Shown one piece after another: positions 50,576 through 58,713 of a stretch of DNA of 64,000 bases (position 1 is the first letter of the stretch; every line of letters starts with the position of its first letter). The position numbers and the translations under genes are program-made. The stretch comes from Feifania hominis (GTDB lineage: Bacteria; Bacillota; Clostridia; Oscillospirales; Feifaniaceae): contig NZ_JACRSP010000004.1 in assembly GCF_014384765.1 (NCBI RefSeq), forward strand, positions 1-64,000, given 5' to 3'. The notes beneath the pieces are model-generated. The model saw only the letters and a list, made by a program, of their open reading frames with translations, was not told the origin of the DNA and made no database searches.

Positions 50576-51484
50576 ATGTTACAGAATGATTTACTGTCCA
50601 TGGGCGAGCTCACCGAGGAGGATATTCTCGATTTGATCGACCTTGGCATCGACTTGAAGCAGAAGCTCAAAAGCGGCGAGCCGCACCCCTATCTCGAGGG
50701 GCAGACGCTCGGCATGATCTTTGAGAAGTCCTCGACCCGCACGCGGGTCTCCTTTGAGACGGGCATCTACCAGCTTGGCGGACAGGGCCTGTTTCTGAGT
50801 ACCAACGACATCCAGATGGGCCGCGGCGAGCCGATCTGCGACACCGCGCGGGTGCTCTCGCGCTACATCGACGGCATCATGATCCGCACCTTTGCGCAGG
50901 AGACCGTGGAGCAGCTCGCCGAATATGCGACCATCCCGGTCATCAACGGGCTGACCGACTACGCCCACCCCTGCCAGGTGCTCGCCGACTTCATGACCAT
51001 CAAAGAGCACAAGGGCGCGCTGCGCGGGCTCAAGATCGCCTTTATCGGCGACGGCAACAACATGGCGAATTCCCTCATCGCGGGCGGACTCATCTGCGGC
51101 ATGGAGGTCGCCATCGCCTGCCCGAAAGCCTATGCGCCCCACCCGAAGATTCTGGCCTTTGCCGAGGGCAAACCCTTTACGATGACCGACGACCTCTACG
51201 CCGCGGCAAAGGATGCGGATGTGATCTTCACCGACGTCTGGGCCAGCATGGGCCAGGAGGGCGAAGCGGAGAAGCGCCGCGCGGCGTTTCGGGGCTATCA
51301 GGTCAACCGCGAGCTCATGGCGGCGGCAAAACCCGACGCCATGGTGCAGCACTGTCTGCCGGCCCACCGCGGCGAGGAGATCACCGCCGACGTCTTCGAG
51401 GAGCACGCCGACGAAATCTTTGATGAGGCCGAGAACCGGCTTCACGCCCAGAAAGCGGTCATGGTGCGCCTGATGCGCAAATGA
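50576..51484 (+). CDS. argF: Ornithine carbamoyltransferase
   Basis: 302 residues. Makes citrulline from ornithine and carbamoyl phosphate. Carbamoyl-phosphate motif SSTRTRVSFETG, HPCQVLADFMTI, and the ornithine loop VQHCLPAHRGEEI are intact, as is TDVWASMGQE. ATG after GAGGGGAAG. Last gene of the operon; carAB for carbamoyl phosphate is not in this window. Confidence 0.96.
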   Translation: MLQNDLLSMGELTEEDILDLIDLGIDLKQKLKSGEPHPYLEGQTLGMIFEKSSTRTRVSFETGIYQLGGQGLFLSTNDIQMGRGEPICDTARVLSRYIDGIMIRTFAQETVEQLAEYATIPVINGLTDYAHPCQVLADFMTIKEHKGALRGLKIAFIGDGNNMANSLIAGGLICGMEVAIACPKAYAPHPKILAFAEGKPFTMTDDLYAAAKDADVIFTDVWASMGQEGEAEKRRAAFRGYQVNRELMAAAKPDAMVQHCLPAHRGEEITADVFEEHADEIFDEAENRLHAQKAVMVRLMRK

Positions 51485-51505
51485 CATAAAATCCCCACCC
51501 CTCAA

Positions 51506-51539
51506 AGGCCCCGCCTGTCTGCCCACAGGCGGGGCTTTT
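51506..51539 (+). terminator. Terminator of the arginine operon
   Basis: GCCCCGCCTGT / ACAGGCGGGGC with a six-base loop and TTTT. Confidence 0.9.
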
Positions 51540-51622
51540 ACCATGTTTTTACGGGTGGGCCACAGAGAGCGCACACGGGGCTGGTAGAATGCGGCTGTAA
51601 TCTTAAAAAAGGAAGTGGATTC

Positions 51623-53257
51623 ATGAGACACAGACGATTTTTCACAGTCCTTGCGGCGCTGGCGCTGAGCGCGGCCATGGTGCTCTCGGTCGGCGCGGTG
51701 AGCCTTGAGCAAGTCGAGGTCAAGGCACCGGTCAAAAATGTCATTTTGCTGATTCCCGACGGCATGTCGACCGACGTGGTCACCCTCGCGCGCTGGTACC
51801 AGGGCGGCGGCGCGCTCAATCTTGACAGCATGGCCTCGGGCCTCGTGCGCACCTACTCCTCCGACGCGCCTATCGCCGACTCGGCTCCGGCCGGCACCGC
51901 CATGGCGACCGGACACAAATCCCACACGGGCTATGTGGGCGTTCTGCCGGACGTCAACTCCATGCCCGGTCTTGATCCGCTTGAGGCGGGCACCGCACGC
52001 GCCCCGGTGGCGAGCATCCTCGAAGCGGCGAGACTCGAGGGCAAGGCGACCGGCGTGATCGCGACAAGCGAAATCATGCATGCGACCCCGGCCGACTTCA
52101 CCGCCCACTATGCCAGCCGCAAGGACTATGACATTCTCTCGAAACAGCAGGTCTACCAGGGCGTCGATGTGGTTCTCGGCGCGGGCTCGGGCTATCTTGC
52201 CGGGCAGGGCCGCGCAGACGGAAACGATTTGATCGAGGTCATCCAGGAGAACTATCAGTATGTCACCACTCCCGCCGGGATGGAAGCGGTCACCTCCGGT
52301 AAGCTCTGGGGCATGTTTGCCGAGACGGCGCTGGCCTACGAGTTTGACCGCGATCCGAAGAGCGAGCCCTCGCTTGCGCAGATGACCGAAAAGGCCATCG
52401 AACTTCTCAGCCAGGATGAGGATGGCTTCTTCCTGATGGTGGAGGGCAGCAAGATCGACTGGGCCGCCCACGCGAACGATCCGATCGGGCTGATTTCCGA
52501 CTGTCTGGCATTTGACAGGGCAGTGGGTGTGGCGCTCGACTTTGCAAAGGCCGATGGAAACACACTGGTCATCGCCGCAACCGACCACGGCAACAGCGGC
52601 GTGTCAATCGGCTCGGCGGCGACCACAGGCGACTACGACAAGCAGCCGCTGTCAAATTTCATTGATCCGCTCAAAAAGGCGACGCTCACCGGCGAGGGCC
52701 TTGAGAAAGTGCTCAACGCCGAGCGCAGCAACGTGGTCGAAGTCATGAGCCGGTACTTCGGCATCGACGATCTGACCGATGAGGAAATCGAGGCGATCAA
52801 AAACACAGAGAACGGCTCGATGAACTACACCGTCGGCCCGATGATCGCGCGCCGCGCCGACATCGGTTTTACCACCGGCGGCCACACCGGCGAGGATGTG
52901 ACGCTCTATGTCTACGCACCCGCCAACATCAGCCAGCTTACCGGCACCGTGGAGAACACCGACATTGCCCTCTACATGGCAAAAGCATTCGGCGTGGACC
53001 TTGACGAGACGACCGAGCGGCTCTTTGTGCCCGCGCGAAAGGCTGTCGAGGCCATCGGCGGCACAATCTCCTTTGACCGCAGCGACAAAGGCAACCCCAT
53101 TCTCACCATCAGCAAGGGAGATGTGGAGGTCAAGATGCCGGTCTACACCAACATCGCCTATGTCAACGGGGAGAAAACCCTGCTCGACGGAGTGACCGTC
53201 TTCGATGGAGTCGGTACCAACTACGTGCCCCAGAGCGCCATCGATCTTCTGAAATAG
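51623..53257 (+). CDS. phoA: Secreted alkaline phosphatase
   Basis: 544 residues. Signal peptide 1-25 (FFTVLAALALSAAMVLSVGA). Alkaline phosphatase core: ILLIPDGM with the first Asp ligand, nucleophile Ser in ADSAPAGTAMATGHKSHTG, MVEGSKIDWAAHANDPIG, AATDHGNSGVS, and TTGGHTGEDVTLY with the last His ligand. After about residue 460 there is a short beta-rich tail (ISKGDVEVKMPVYTNIAYVN) resembling a copper-amine-oxidase-type surface domain. It releases phosphate outside the cell, possibly feeding the Pit transporter at 18 kb; a Pho box was not identified. GGAAGTGG lies before the ATG. Confidence 0.92.
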   Translation: MRHRRFFTVLAALALSAAMVLSVGAVSLEQVEVKAPVKNVILLIPDGMSTDVVTLARWYQGGGALNLDSMASGLVRTYSSDAPIADSAPAGTAMATGHKSHTGYVGVLPDVNSMPGLDPLEAGTARAPVASILEAARLEGKATGVIATSEIMHATPADFTAHYASRKDYDILSKQQVYQGVDVVLGAGSGYLAGQGRADGNDLIEVIQENYQYVTTPAGMEAVTSGKLWGMFAETALAYEFDRDPKSEPSLAQMTEKAIELLSQDEDGFFLMVEGSKIDWAAHANDPIGLISDCLAFDRAVGVALDFAKADGNTLVIAATDHGNSGVSIGSAATTGDYDKQPLSNFIDPLKKATLTGEGLEKVLNAERSNVVEVMSRYFGIDDLTDEEIEAIKNTENGSMNYTVGPMIARRADIGFTTGGHTGEDVTLYVYAPANISQLTGTVENTDIALYMAKAFGVDLDETTERLFVPARKAVEAIGGTISFDRSDKGNPILTISKGDVEVKMPVYTNIAYVNGEKTLLDGVTVFDGVGTNYVPQSAIDLLK

Positions 53258-53273
53258 CCGACAGCATCACCCG

Positions 53274-53303
53274 GAGATGCGCCAAAAGGCGCATCTCTTT
53301 TTT
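53274..53303 (+). terminator. Terminator of phoA
   Basis: GAGATGCGCC, AAAA, GGCGCATCTC, TTTTTT. Confidence 0.92.
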
Positions 53304-53326
53304 GTGCAATATTTAGTTAGAAAAAA

Positions 53327-53368
53327 TACGATAAACATATTGACAGTACGATAGATATGTATTATACT
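53327..53368 (+). promoter_or_regulatory. Strong promoter with direct-repeat operator upstream of the tail module
   Basis: TTGACA (53340-53345), 17-bp spacer, TATACT (53363-53368). Direct repeats TACGATAAACATAT (53327-53340) and TACGATAGATATGT (53347-53360) are 20 bp apart, about two helical turns, and overlap the -35 box and the spacer, so a repressor or activator bound there would control transcription. The region is AT-rich against its surroundings. It leads straight into the Com-like gene. Confidence 0.8.
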
Positions 53369-53406
53369 ATCAACAGTAAGAAAAATAATAATCAATGGGT
53401 GATAAA

Positions 53407-53544
53407 ATGCTTGAAATTCGATGTGAACACTGTGGGCGGCTGCTCGGCTTTTTTCTGGGCAGGGCGCAGATCAAGTGCCCGCGGTGCAAAAGGATCAATA
53501 CGATAGACACAGAGCGTCAAAGAGCGCCGGTCGCAGCCAGGTGA
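53407..53544 (+). CDS. Com-like zinc-finger protein (phage Mu Com family)
   Basis: 45 residues: M-L-E-I-R-C-E-H-C-G-R-L then IKCPRCKRIN, giving a CxxC...CxxC zinc ribbon like phage Mu Com, where the protein activates translation of the adjacent mom gene by remodelling its mRNA. Family members have the pattern IRC-xx-CG-xLL ... IKCPRC. ATG at 53407 has only a modest ribosome site (ATGGGTGATAAA). No mom-like DNA modification gene is adjacent, so this may be an orphan or have taken over regulation of the tail genes. Confidence 0.75.
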   Translation: MLEIRCEHCGRLLGFFLGRAQIKCPRCKRINTIDTERQRAPVAAR

Positions 53545-53782
53545 TTCCGTAGGGAGTCGCAGGGGCGGCCGGCGCTTTTGATATAGAACGGGGTGGCACA
53601 GACTCAGCTATGGCAGGCTTTGCCGGGATAAAACAGGTCTTGTGCCCCTCTTGTTCTCTGAGAAAACGGGGGAAATCCCCCTTTTCATAGAGCCGCACAC
53701 AGCGGCCAACCATTTGACCGATTGCCATCAGAGCGCCAGAGAGCGCCGGTGCAGATCGCAGGATCGCACCGGCGCTCTTTTG
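53545..53782. other. Non-coding leader between Com and the first tail gene
   Basis: Two hairpin structures are seen. GGGGG-AAAT-CCCCC followed by TTTT (53668-53685) looks like a compact terminator. AGAGCGCCGGTGC / GCACCGGCGCTCT (53740-53778), with TTT, directly precedes the AAAGGAGG ribosome site of the next gene. The left arm AGAGCGCCGGT is repeated at 53521-53531 at the 3' end of the Com-like gene. A minus-strand open frame here is a shadow. The short ATG frame at 53609 (26 codons, CPSC) is doubtful. Confidence 0.55.
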
Positions 53783-54016
53783 ATGAAAGGAGGTGAACAC
53801 ATTGCAGTGGAGATTCGAGTGAGCTGTCTGGTAGAGCGCTACTGGGACTTGTCGACCAGGCAGTATGCCGGGCAGCAGAAGCAGGGGACACTGATCGCCG
53901 TCAGCTCACAGACGGACGACGGCGGACAAGTGGAGCCTGTGGGAATCGTCATGTTGGATGACGGAAAATGGGAAAGCGTACCCATTGCGTTTATCCAGAG
54001 AGAACAAACAAATTGA
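53783..54016 (+). CDS. Small phage protein upstream of the tail tube gene
   Basis: 77 residues from ATG at 53783, or 69 from GTG at 53807; an ATT at 53801 spaced 6 bases from AAAGGAGGTG could also start translation. The choice is uncertain because the Shine-Dalgarno lies inside the frame of the ATG. The product contains EIRVSCLVERYWDLSTRQY, then TLIAVSSQTDDGG and PVGIVMLDDGKWESVPIAFIQ, a small beta-rich protein. Positioned directly upstream of the tail tube gene, it could be a head-tail or tail-completion protein; the family is not recognised. Confidence 0.6.
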   Translation: MKGGEHIAVEIRVSCLVERYWDLSTRQYAGQQKQGTLIAVSSQTDDGGQVEPVGIVMLDDGKWESVPIAFIQREQTN

Positions 54017-54032
54017 AAAGGAGAAATGAACA

Positions 54033-54458
54033 ATGAGTGCTATGAGTGCAAACAAAACAAAAATGCTTTATAAGGCGGCGGGCGGTGACACGTTTACCCA
54101 GCTTGATGGCCTGATGGAAGTGCCGGAGTTTGGCGGCGCGCCGGAGAAGATCGACGTCACGACCCTCTCCGACGGAATCAAGAAATACGTCAACGGCATT
54201 GTGGACATGGGGGATCTGGTCTTCAAATTCCTGTATGACAATTCGAGTGCAACATCGAATTACCGCGTGCTTCGAACGATGCAGGAGAACGGTGAGACCG
54301 GCGAGTTCAAGCTGACTTATCCGGATGGCACAGGCCATGAGTTCAAAGCCCAGGTGTCCGTCAAGATGGATGCTGCCGCCGTGAACGGAGCTCTGACTTT
54401 CAGCTGCACCATGAATCTGCAGAGCGAGGTCACGGTAACCGACCCGAGCGAGGAATAA
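54033..54458 (+). CDS. Phage tail tube protein
   Basis: 141 residues. Beta-rich, with the usual tube N-terminus (KTKMLYKAAGGDTFTQLDGLMEV) and PEKIDVTTLSDGIKKYVNGI motif; ends EVTVTDPSEE. This matches siphophage-type tail tube proteins of Firmicutes phages. No sheath gene is present nearby, so the tail is non-contractile. AAAGGAG precedes the ATG. Its position, directly before the chaperone pair and the tape measure gene, is canonical. Confidence 0.85.
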   Translation: MSAMSANKTKMLYKAAGGDTFTQLDGLMEVPEFGGAPEKIDVTTLSDGIKKYVNGIVDMGDLVFKFLYDNSSATSNYRVLRTMQENGETGEFKLTYPDGTGHEFKAQVSVKMDAAAVNGALTFSCTMNLQSEVTVTDPSEE

Positions 54459-54476
54459 GAGAGGAGAGAGGACATC

Positions 54477-54794
54477 ATGACACGTTTTGTGACACTGCAG
54501 GTCGGCGGGGAGGAGTACAGGCTGCGCCTTACGGCGGAGGCCATTCTCGCCGCGGAGAAGAAATTGGATAAATCGATCATCACGGCGCTTCAGACCATTC
54601 AGGAAAATCTGCTTGGCACTGTGACGGTGATTTTGTGGGCGGCAATGCAGCCGTTGCAGCCCGGAACCACAATGGAACGGGTCTATGAGATCTATGACGA
54701 CTATATTGACGGCGGTCACACCGTTGAGGAGCTTCTCGCAGTGATCACCGAGCTGTTTGAGGTGTCCGGTTTTTTCAAGAGAGGTCAGGCGTAA
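54477..54794 (+). CDS. Tail assembly chaperone, zero-frame product (G-type)
   Basis: 105 residues: TRFVTLQVGGEEYRLRLTAE, AILAAEKKLDKSIITALQTI, then a helical AMQPLQP segment and VSGFFKRGQA at the end. Tail chaperones are commonly expressed as a short form plus a -1 frameshifted long form that acts on the tape measure. Here the slippery T TTT TTC (54770-54776) lies near the end and the stop at 54792-54794 is the loop of a 9-bp hairpin. AGGAGAGAGGACATC precedes the ATG. Confidence 0.85.
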   Translation: MTRFVTLQVGGEEYRLRLTAEAILAAEKKLDKSIITALQTIQENLLGTVTVILWAAMQPLQPGTTMERVYEIYDDYIDGGHTVEELLAVITELFEVSGFFKRGQA

Positions 54795-54803
54795 CGCCTG
54801 ACC
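54770..54803 (+). promoter_or_regulatory. Programmed -1 ribosomal frameshift signal
   Basis: Slippery heptamer T TTT TTC in the zero frame (54770-54776), a 6-base spacer AAGAGA, then stem GGTCAGGCG / CGCCTGACC (54783-54791 and 54795-54803), nine perfect pairs whose three-base loop is the UAA stop. After slippage the reading continues CAA GAG AGG TCA and enters the frame of the 54824-55165 product. This predicts a fusion of about 229 residues (100 from the first frame plus 129). Confidence 0.85.
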
Positions 54804-54823
54804 CTCCGCAAAAGCGGGAATAC

Positions 54824-55165
54824 ATGGATCTTCTGCTCGACAGCGCTCTGCAGGCGGGGCTGCCGGTGTCGGAGTTCTGGCAGGCATCGCCGGGTGAGAT
54901 CGGCGCGGCTGTCCGGGCGCGTGAGGAACAGCGCATGGACAGCTTGAGGCTGCTTGCGTGGCTGTTTTACAGCTGTGCCGCGCTGACGGCGGTCGGCGTG
55001 CATGATCCAAAGCGCTTTCCCGGTATTCAAAAGGCGTTTCCCACCCTGTTTGAGGAGGAACCTGCACAGGATTGGCGCCTGATGAAGCAGCGCGTGGAGG
55101 ACTACGGTGCGCTGTATCGGGAGAGACACCCGCCGGCGGATCATCCGTCTCAAGGGGGTGTATAA
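54824..55165 (+). CDS. Tail assembly chaperone, C-terminal (T-type) part of the frameshift product
   Basis: 113 codons as an independent frame from ATG at 54824, but no good ribosome site precedes that ATG and the -1 frame joins it without a stop from 54776. The protein part (MDLLLDSALQAGLPVSEFW, DSLRLLAWLFYSCAALTAVGV, PEPAQDWRLMKQRVEDYG-like) is helical. It should be made mainly as the tail of the long chaperone, in the way gpGT is made in lambda-type phages (family knowledge). The C-terminal stop lies four bases before the tape measure GTG. Confidence 0.8.
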   Translation: MDLLLDSALQAGLPVSEFWQASPGEIGAAVRAREEQRMDSLRLLAWLFYSCAALTAVGVHDPKRFPGIQKAFPTLFEEEPAQDWRLMKQRVEDYGALYRERHPPADHPSQGGV

Positions 55166-55168
55166 CGG

Positions 55169-56743
55169 GTGGATGAAACAAACAAGAGCATGGACGCCAT
55201 GCTCGCAAAACTTGAAAAGTTTGAACAAAAATTGCAGCTCGTGGCCGACGGCTTTTCCCGCCTCGATGAGGCGAGTGGAAAAGTGGCAAATCTGAACGCG
55301 CAGTTTACCTCGGGCGACCCGGGCCAGTGGGGCAAGAGCATCGCAGACGGGACACAGCTCGCCACAGACGGGCTGTCAACCCTGGCGCAGTCAATCGGCG
55401 CCGCGGACATCGCCTCGAAAATCGAGGCATTTGGCAACAGCGCGCAGAACGCCTGCGGGAAAGTAGAGACGCTCGCGAAGATCGGCGGACAGATGAGCGA
55501 GCTCGGCGCGCTGTTTGAAAGCGGCGAGATGAGCCAGTGGGGCAAGGGCATCAACGATGGTGCCAAGCTCGCCCTCGAGGGACTCAAAACGGTTTCCGAC
55601 GCCTTTGGCGGCGACGAGCTGGCAAGTCAGGTGGAGGAGTTCGGCAATAGCTCCTCGGCGCTCTTCGATGATCTCGGCAAACTGTCGGAGATCGGGGGAA
55701 GCTTTGCGACGCTCGGCGAGCAGTTCCAGTCGGCGAACATCGGTGACTGGGTCGTAGGCGTTCAGCAGGGCATTGGCCTTGCCAAGGACAGCTTTTCCAC
55801 ACTGACCGATGCGTTTGAAAACGGAAAGGGCGTCTATGACAGTACAAAAGAGCTCATCGGCGGCCTTGCGACCGCCTTTCAGAATACCGAGCTGTACCAG
55901 AAACTGGCGACCGCCGCGACGACAATCTGGAACGGAGTCTCCGGCATTGCCGCCACGGTCACAACGGCTCTCGGTGCGGCGTTTCAGTTTCTGACGTCGC
56001 CCATCACGCTGATTGTCCTCGGAATTGCGGCGCTGGTCGCGGTCATTGTGCTGGTGGTGAAGTACTGGGATGAGATCAAGGCCGCGGCCGTTGCCTGCTG
56101 GGAGAAAGTCAAAGAGATCTGGGGTGTCGTGGCGCAGTGGTTTCACGATACCATTGTCGAGCCGATCAAGGAATTTTTCAGCGGGCTCTGGACCGGAATC
56201 ACCGACTGGGCCACGGGGGCCTGGAACAACATCGTAGATGTGTGGAAGAAAATTGCGGGCTGGTTTCAGGAAACGGTGATTGACCCCGTCAAAAACGCAT
56301 TTCGAGGGGCAATGAACTTTTTGATCAGCATTGCAGAGGGCTTTGTCAATGGCTTCATCAGCGGAATCAATTTCATCATTCGGGGGCTGAATAAAATCAG
56401 CTTCTCGATTCCGGACTGGGTGCCGCTTATCGGCGGCAACCGCTTTGGCTTTAACCTGAACGAAGTAGCACGCATTGAAATTCCACGTCTTGCCTCGGGC
56501 GCCGTCATCCAGCCCAACCGGGAATTTATCGCGGTGCTGGGCGATCAGAGAAGCGGGCGCAACATTGAGACCCCGGAGGGGCTGCTGCGCCAGATTATGC
56601 AGGAGGAGCTGCTCTCCGGACGGAGTGCGCAGGATGTCAACGTCAATGTCTATCTGGACGGGAAGCAGATTACAGCTGCCGTGGAAAAACGCCAGCGCGA
56701 GCGCGGGGCGACCATTATGACAGGAGGTGTCTACTTTGCCTAG
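55169..56743 (+). CDS. Tail tape measure protein
   Basis: 524 residues, GTG start. The N-terminus is a coiled coil (MDAMLAKLEKFEQKLQLVADG), then about three ~70-residue repeats containing (Q/D)WGK(S/G)I(A/N)DG ... EEFGNS or EAFGNS ... (E/K)IGG; a long hydrophobic segment lies at about 265-310 (TSPITLIVLGIAALVAVIVLVVKYW), and amphipathic repeats WFHDTIVEPIKEFF / WFQETVIDPVKNAF follow. Length determines tail length, so this is a short tail. The hydrophobic segment may help DNA or protein pass the membrane (family knowledge). The end overlaps the next gene by 8 bases. Confidence 0.88.
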   Translation: MDETNKSMDAMLAKLEKFEQKLQLVADGFSRLDEASGKVANLNAQFTSGDPGQWGKSIADGTQLATDGLSTLAQSIGAADIASKIEAFGNSAQNACGKVETLAKIGGQMSELGALFESGEMSQWGKGINDGAKLALEGLKTVSDAFGGDELASQVEEFGNSSSALFDDLGKLSEIGGSFATLGEQFQSANIGDWVVGVQQGIGLAKDSFSTLTDAFENGKGVYDSTKELIGGLATAFQNTELYQKLATAATTIWNGVSGIAATVTTALGAAFQFLTSPITLIVLGIAALVAVIVLVVKYWDEIKAAAVACWEKVKEIWGVVAQWFHDTIVEPIKEFFSGLWTGITDWATGAWNNIVDVWKKIAGWFQETVIDPVKNAFRGAMNFLISIAEGFVNGFISGINFIIRGLNKISFSIPDWVPLIGGNRFGFNLNEVARIEIPRLASGAVIQPNREFIAVLGDQRSGRNIETPEGLLRQIMQEELLSGRSAQDVNVNVYLDGKQITAAVEKRQRERGATIMTGGVYFA

Positions 56744-57119
56744 AGCACTGGTATCCGTAGGGGGCGAGGCTCTTCCCGAGCCGTCGGCCTACAGCGCAAA
56801 CACCTCGAGCCTCGTCGACTCGGACCGCAATGTCAGAGGGAAATTCATCGGAGCGGTCATACGGGACAACGTGGCGGAGATTGAAATGACCTGGAACTAC
56901 CTCACCGTGCAGCAGTGGGCCGATATCAACCGCAAATTCAAAGAGTCGGATGGCGGACAGTTTGTCAATTCCGTCACGTTTCTGGATCAGTCGGCCGGGG
57001 ACTGGATCACAAGACAGATGTACATCAGCGACCGCAAGGCGGGGCTCTGGCAGCGCGATGCCAGAACCGGCGACATTCAGGGCTGGACGAATTGCAAACT
57101 CAGCCTGACGGAAGTTTAG
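56736..57119 (+). CDS. Distal tail (baseplate)-type protein
   Basis: 127 residues from TTG at 56736 (AGGAGG eight bases upstream; a GTG at 56727 is too close to that site). Begins PRALVSVGGEALPEPSAYSANTS, then RGKFIGAVIRDNVAEIEMTW and YLTVQQWADINRKF, ending in NCKLSLTEV. A compact beta protein directly after the tape measure gene is usually the tail tip adaptor or Dit-like protein; the family assignment rests on position. It overlaps the tape measure gene. Confidence 0.65.
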   Translation: MPRALVSVGGEALPEPSAYSANTSSLVDSDRNVRGKFIGAVIRDNVAEIEMTWNYLTVQQWADINRKFKESDGGQFVNSVTFLDQSAGDWITRQMYISDRKAGLWQRDARTGDIQGWTNCKLSLTEV

Positions 57120-57129
57120 GGGGGAGCGC

Positions 57130-58713
57130 ATGCAAAACACAACACAGGCCTGGGTGGACAACCAGAGTTTGCCGCTTGTCTCGGAGTCCTTTGTGGAAAT
57201 CGAGTACAAAGTGACCGATCCCGGGGTGCAGGAGGATGCCAGCGCAGCTGACAACGGCGCCGCGGCGATTGCCGACACCGCGCAGATTACCACACAGGGC
57301 GAAAAAAATGAGCCCGCCTACGCGCTGCTCGAACAGAACTCATGGATTTTAAACGGAGGCCGCCGGCTTGTGCCGGCGGGCCCTCCCTATGGGGACACCG
57401 GCTTTTTGAGCGCGGTGCTCTGCGGCGACGACTGTCGGTTCGATCCCGTCCCGGTTGTGACACTCTCCTTTACCGAGGTGCATCAGCCGCTGATTCCCGG
57501 TGTGACCATCACATGGTCGCGCGCCTACGGGGAGTATGCAAGATCGTTTGAGGTGACGGCGTATCAGGGGGAGAGCGTTGTTGCGCAGAAGCGGATCGAT
57601 GACAACAGCGAGCTGACAAGCCTTGTGTCTGTCGACATTCAGGGGTATGACCGCATGGAGATCGCGATCTATGAGTGGAGCCGGCCGCTGTGCCGGGCAA
57701 AGCTCAGCGAGGTGATGATCGGTTTTCAGAAGATCTACACCAAGGATCAGCTCATGGGATATGAGTATGTGGGTTCGGCCGATCCGCTGTGCGCAAAGCT
57801 GCCGGAAAATACGGCCGTTTTTAAAATCAGCAATGTAAACGGAGAATTCAATCCGGACGATCCGCAGGGCTTCTCGAGGTTTCTCATGGAGAGGCAGGAA
57901 ATTCGCGTGCGCTACGGCTATAAGCTCGGCGACGGGGTGGAGTGGATCCGCGCGGGGACCTTTTTCATCAGCGAGTGGAATACGCCGCAAAACGGAATCA
58001 CCGCGACATTCACCGCCAAGGGGCTGACGGAGTTCATGAGCGAAATCTATACCGGCGGCTACAGCGGCACGCTCTATGAGATCGCACAGCGTGCACTCGA
58101 GCAGGCGCAGCTTCCGCAGATGGAGGATGGCAGCTGCCGCTATGCAATCGACGACAGCCTCAGGGAGATCGCCGTGGACCTGGCGGAGGACCCCAATAAG
58201 TCCATAGCCGAAGTGGTTCAGCTCTGCGCGAACGCCGCCTGCTGCGTCATGCGGCAGGATCGCGACGGCATTCTGCGCATTGAGCCGCTTGCAAACGGGA
58301 TCAGAGATTATCTGATCAACCAGGACAACAGCTACAAGCGCTCGGAGTACCAGCTCTCCAAAGAGCTGAAAGCCGTCAGCGTCAACAGTGGTCTTGCCGT
58401 TGTACAGAATAGCCCGTCTGGTGAGATTCAGACCATCGACAACCCGCTCATTCAGGATGCCGCCACGGCAAACCGTGTTGCACAGTGGGTGAAGAATTGT
58501 CTCAAAGGCCGCAAGACCATGAGCGGTCAGTTCCGGGCCGATCCGCGATTGGATGAGCTAGACACTGTGACGGTGGAGAACAGTTTTTCAAACAGTGCCG
58601 TCATCATCACGGAGATTCAATACACCTATAACGGCGCTTTTCGTGGCAAATACGAGGGCCGCGTGACAACTGATGCAGCAGCGGACACCCCGCAGCAGGA
58701 GGAAGAGCAATGA
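57130..58713 (+). CDS. Tail tip / baseplate hub-like protein
   Basis: 527 residues. The central region, FKISNVNGEFNPDDPQGFSRF, RQEIRVRYGYKLGDG, AGTFFISEW and TATFTAKGLTEFM, resembles phage tail hub or Gp37-like proteins. A later section (LYEIAQRALEQAQLPQ, IAEVVQLCANAACCVMRQDRDGILRIEPL) is a second domain. It is likely the tail tip that connects to the receptor-binding protein. AGGGGGGAGCGC precedes the ATG; the next gene starts on its stop (ATGA). Confidence 0.75.
   Translation: MQNTTQAWVDNQSLPLVSESFVEIEYKVTDPGVQEDASAADNGAAAIADTAQITTQGEKNEPAYALLEQNSWILNGGRRLVPAGPPYGDTGFLSAVLCGDDCRFDPVPVVTLSFTEVHQPLIPGVTITWSRAYGEYARSFEVTAYQGESVVAQKRIDDNSELTSLVSVDIQGYDRMEIAIYEWSRPLCRAKLSEVMIGFQKIYTKDQLMGYEYVGSADPLCAKLPENTAVFKISNVNGEFNPDDPQGFSRFLMERQEIRVRYGYKLGDGVEWIRAGTFFISEWNTPQNGITATFTAKGLTEFMSEIYTGGYSGTLYEIAQRALEQAQLPQMEDGSCRYAIDDSLREIAVDLAEDPNKSIAEVVQLCANAACCVMRQDRDGILRIEPLANGIRDYLINQDNSYKRSEYQLSKELKAVSVNSGLAVVQNSPSGEIQTIDNPLIQDAATANRVAQWVKNCLKGRKTMSGQFRADPRLDELDTVTVENSFSNSAVIITEIQYTYNGAFRGKYEGRVTTDAAADTPQQEEEQ

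Noticed and set aside
53495..53800. 101-codon minus-strand frame in the tail leader
   Set aside because: No ribosome site, crosses the hairpins and com gene; it is a shadow.
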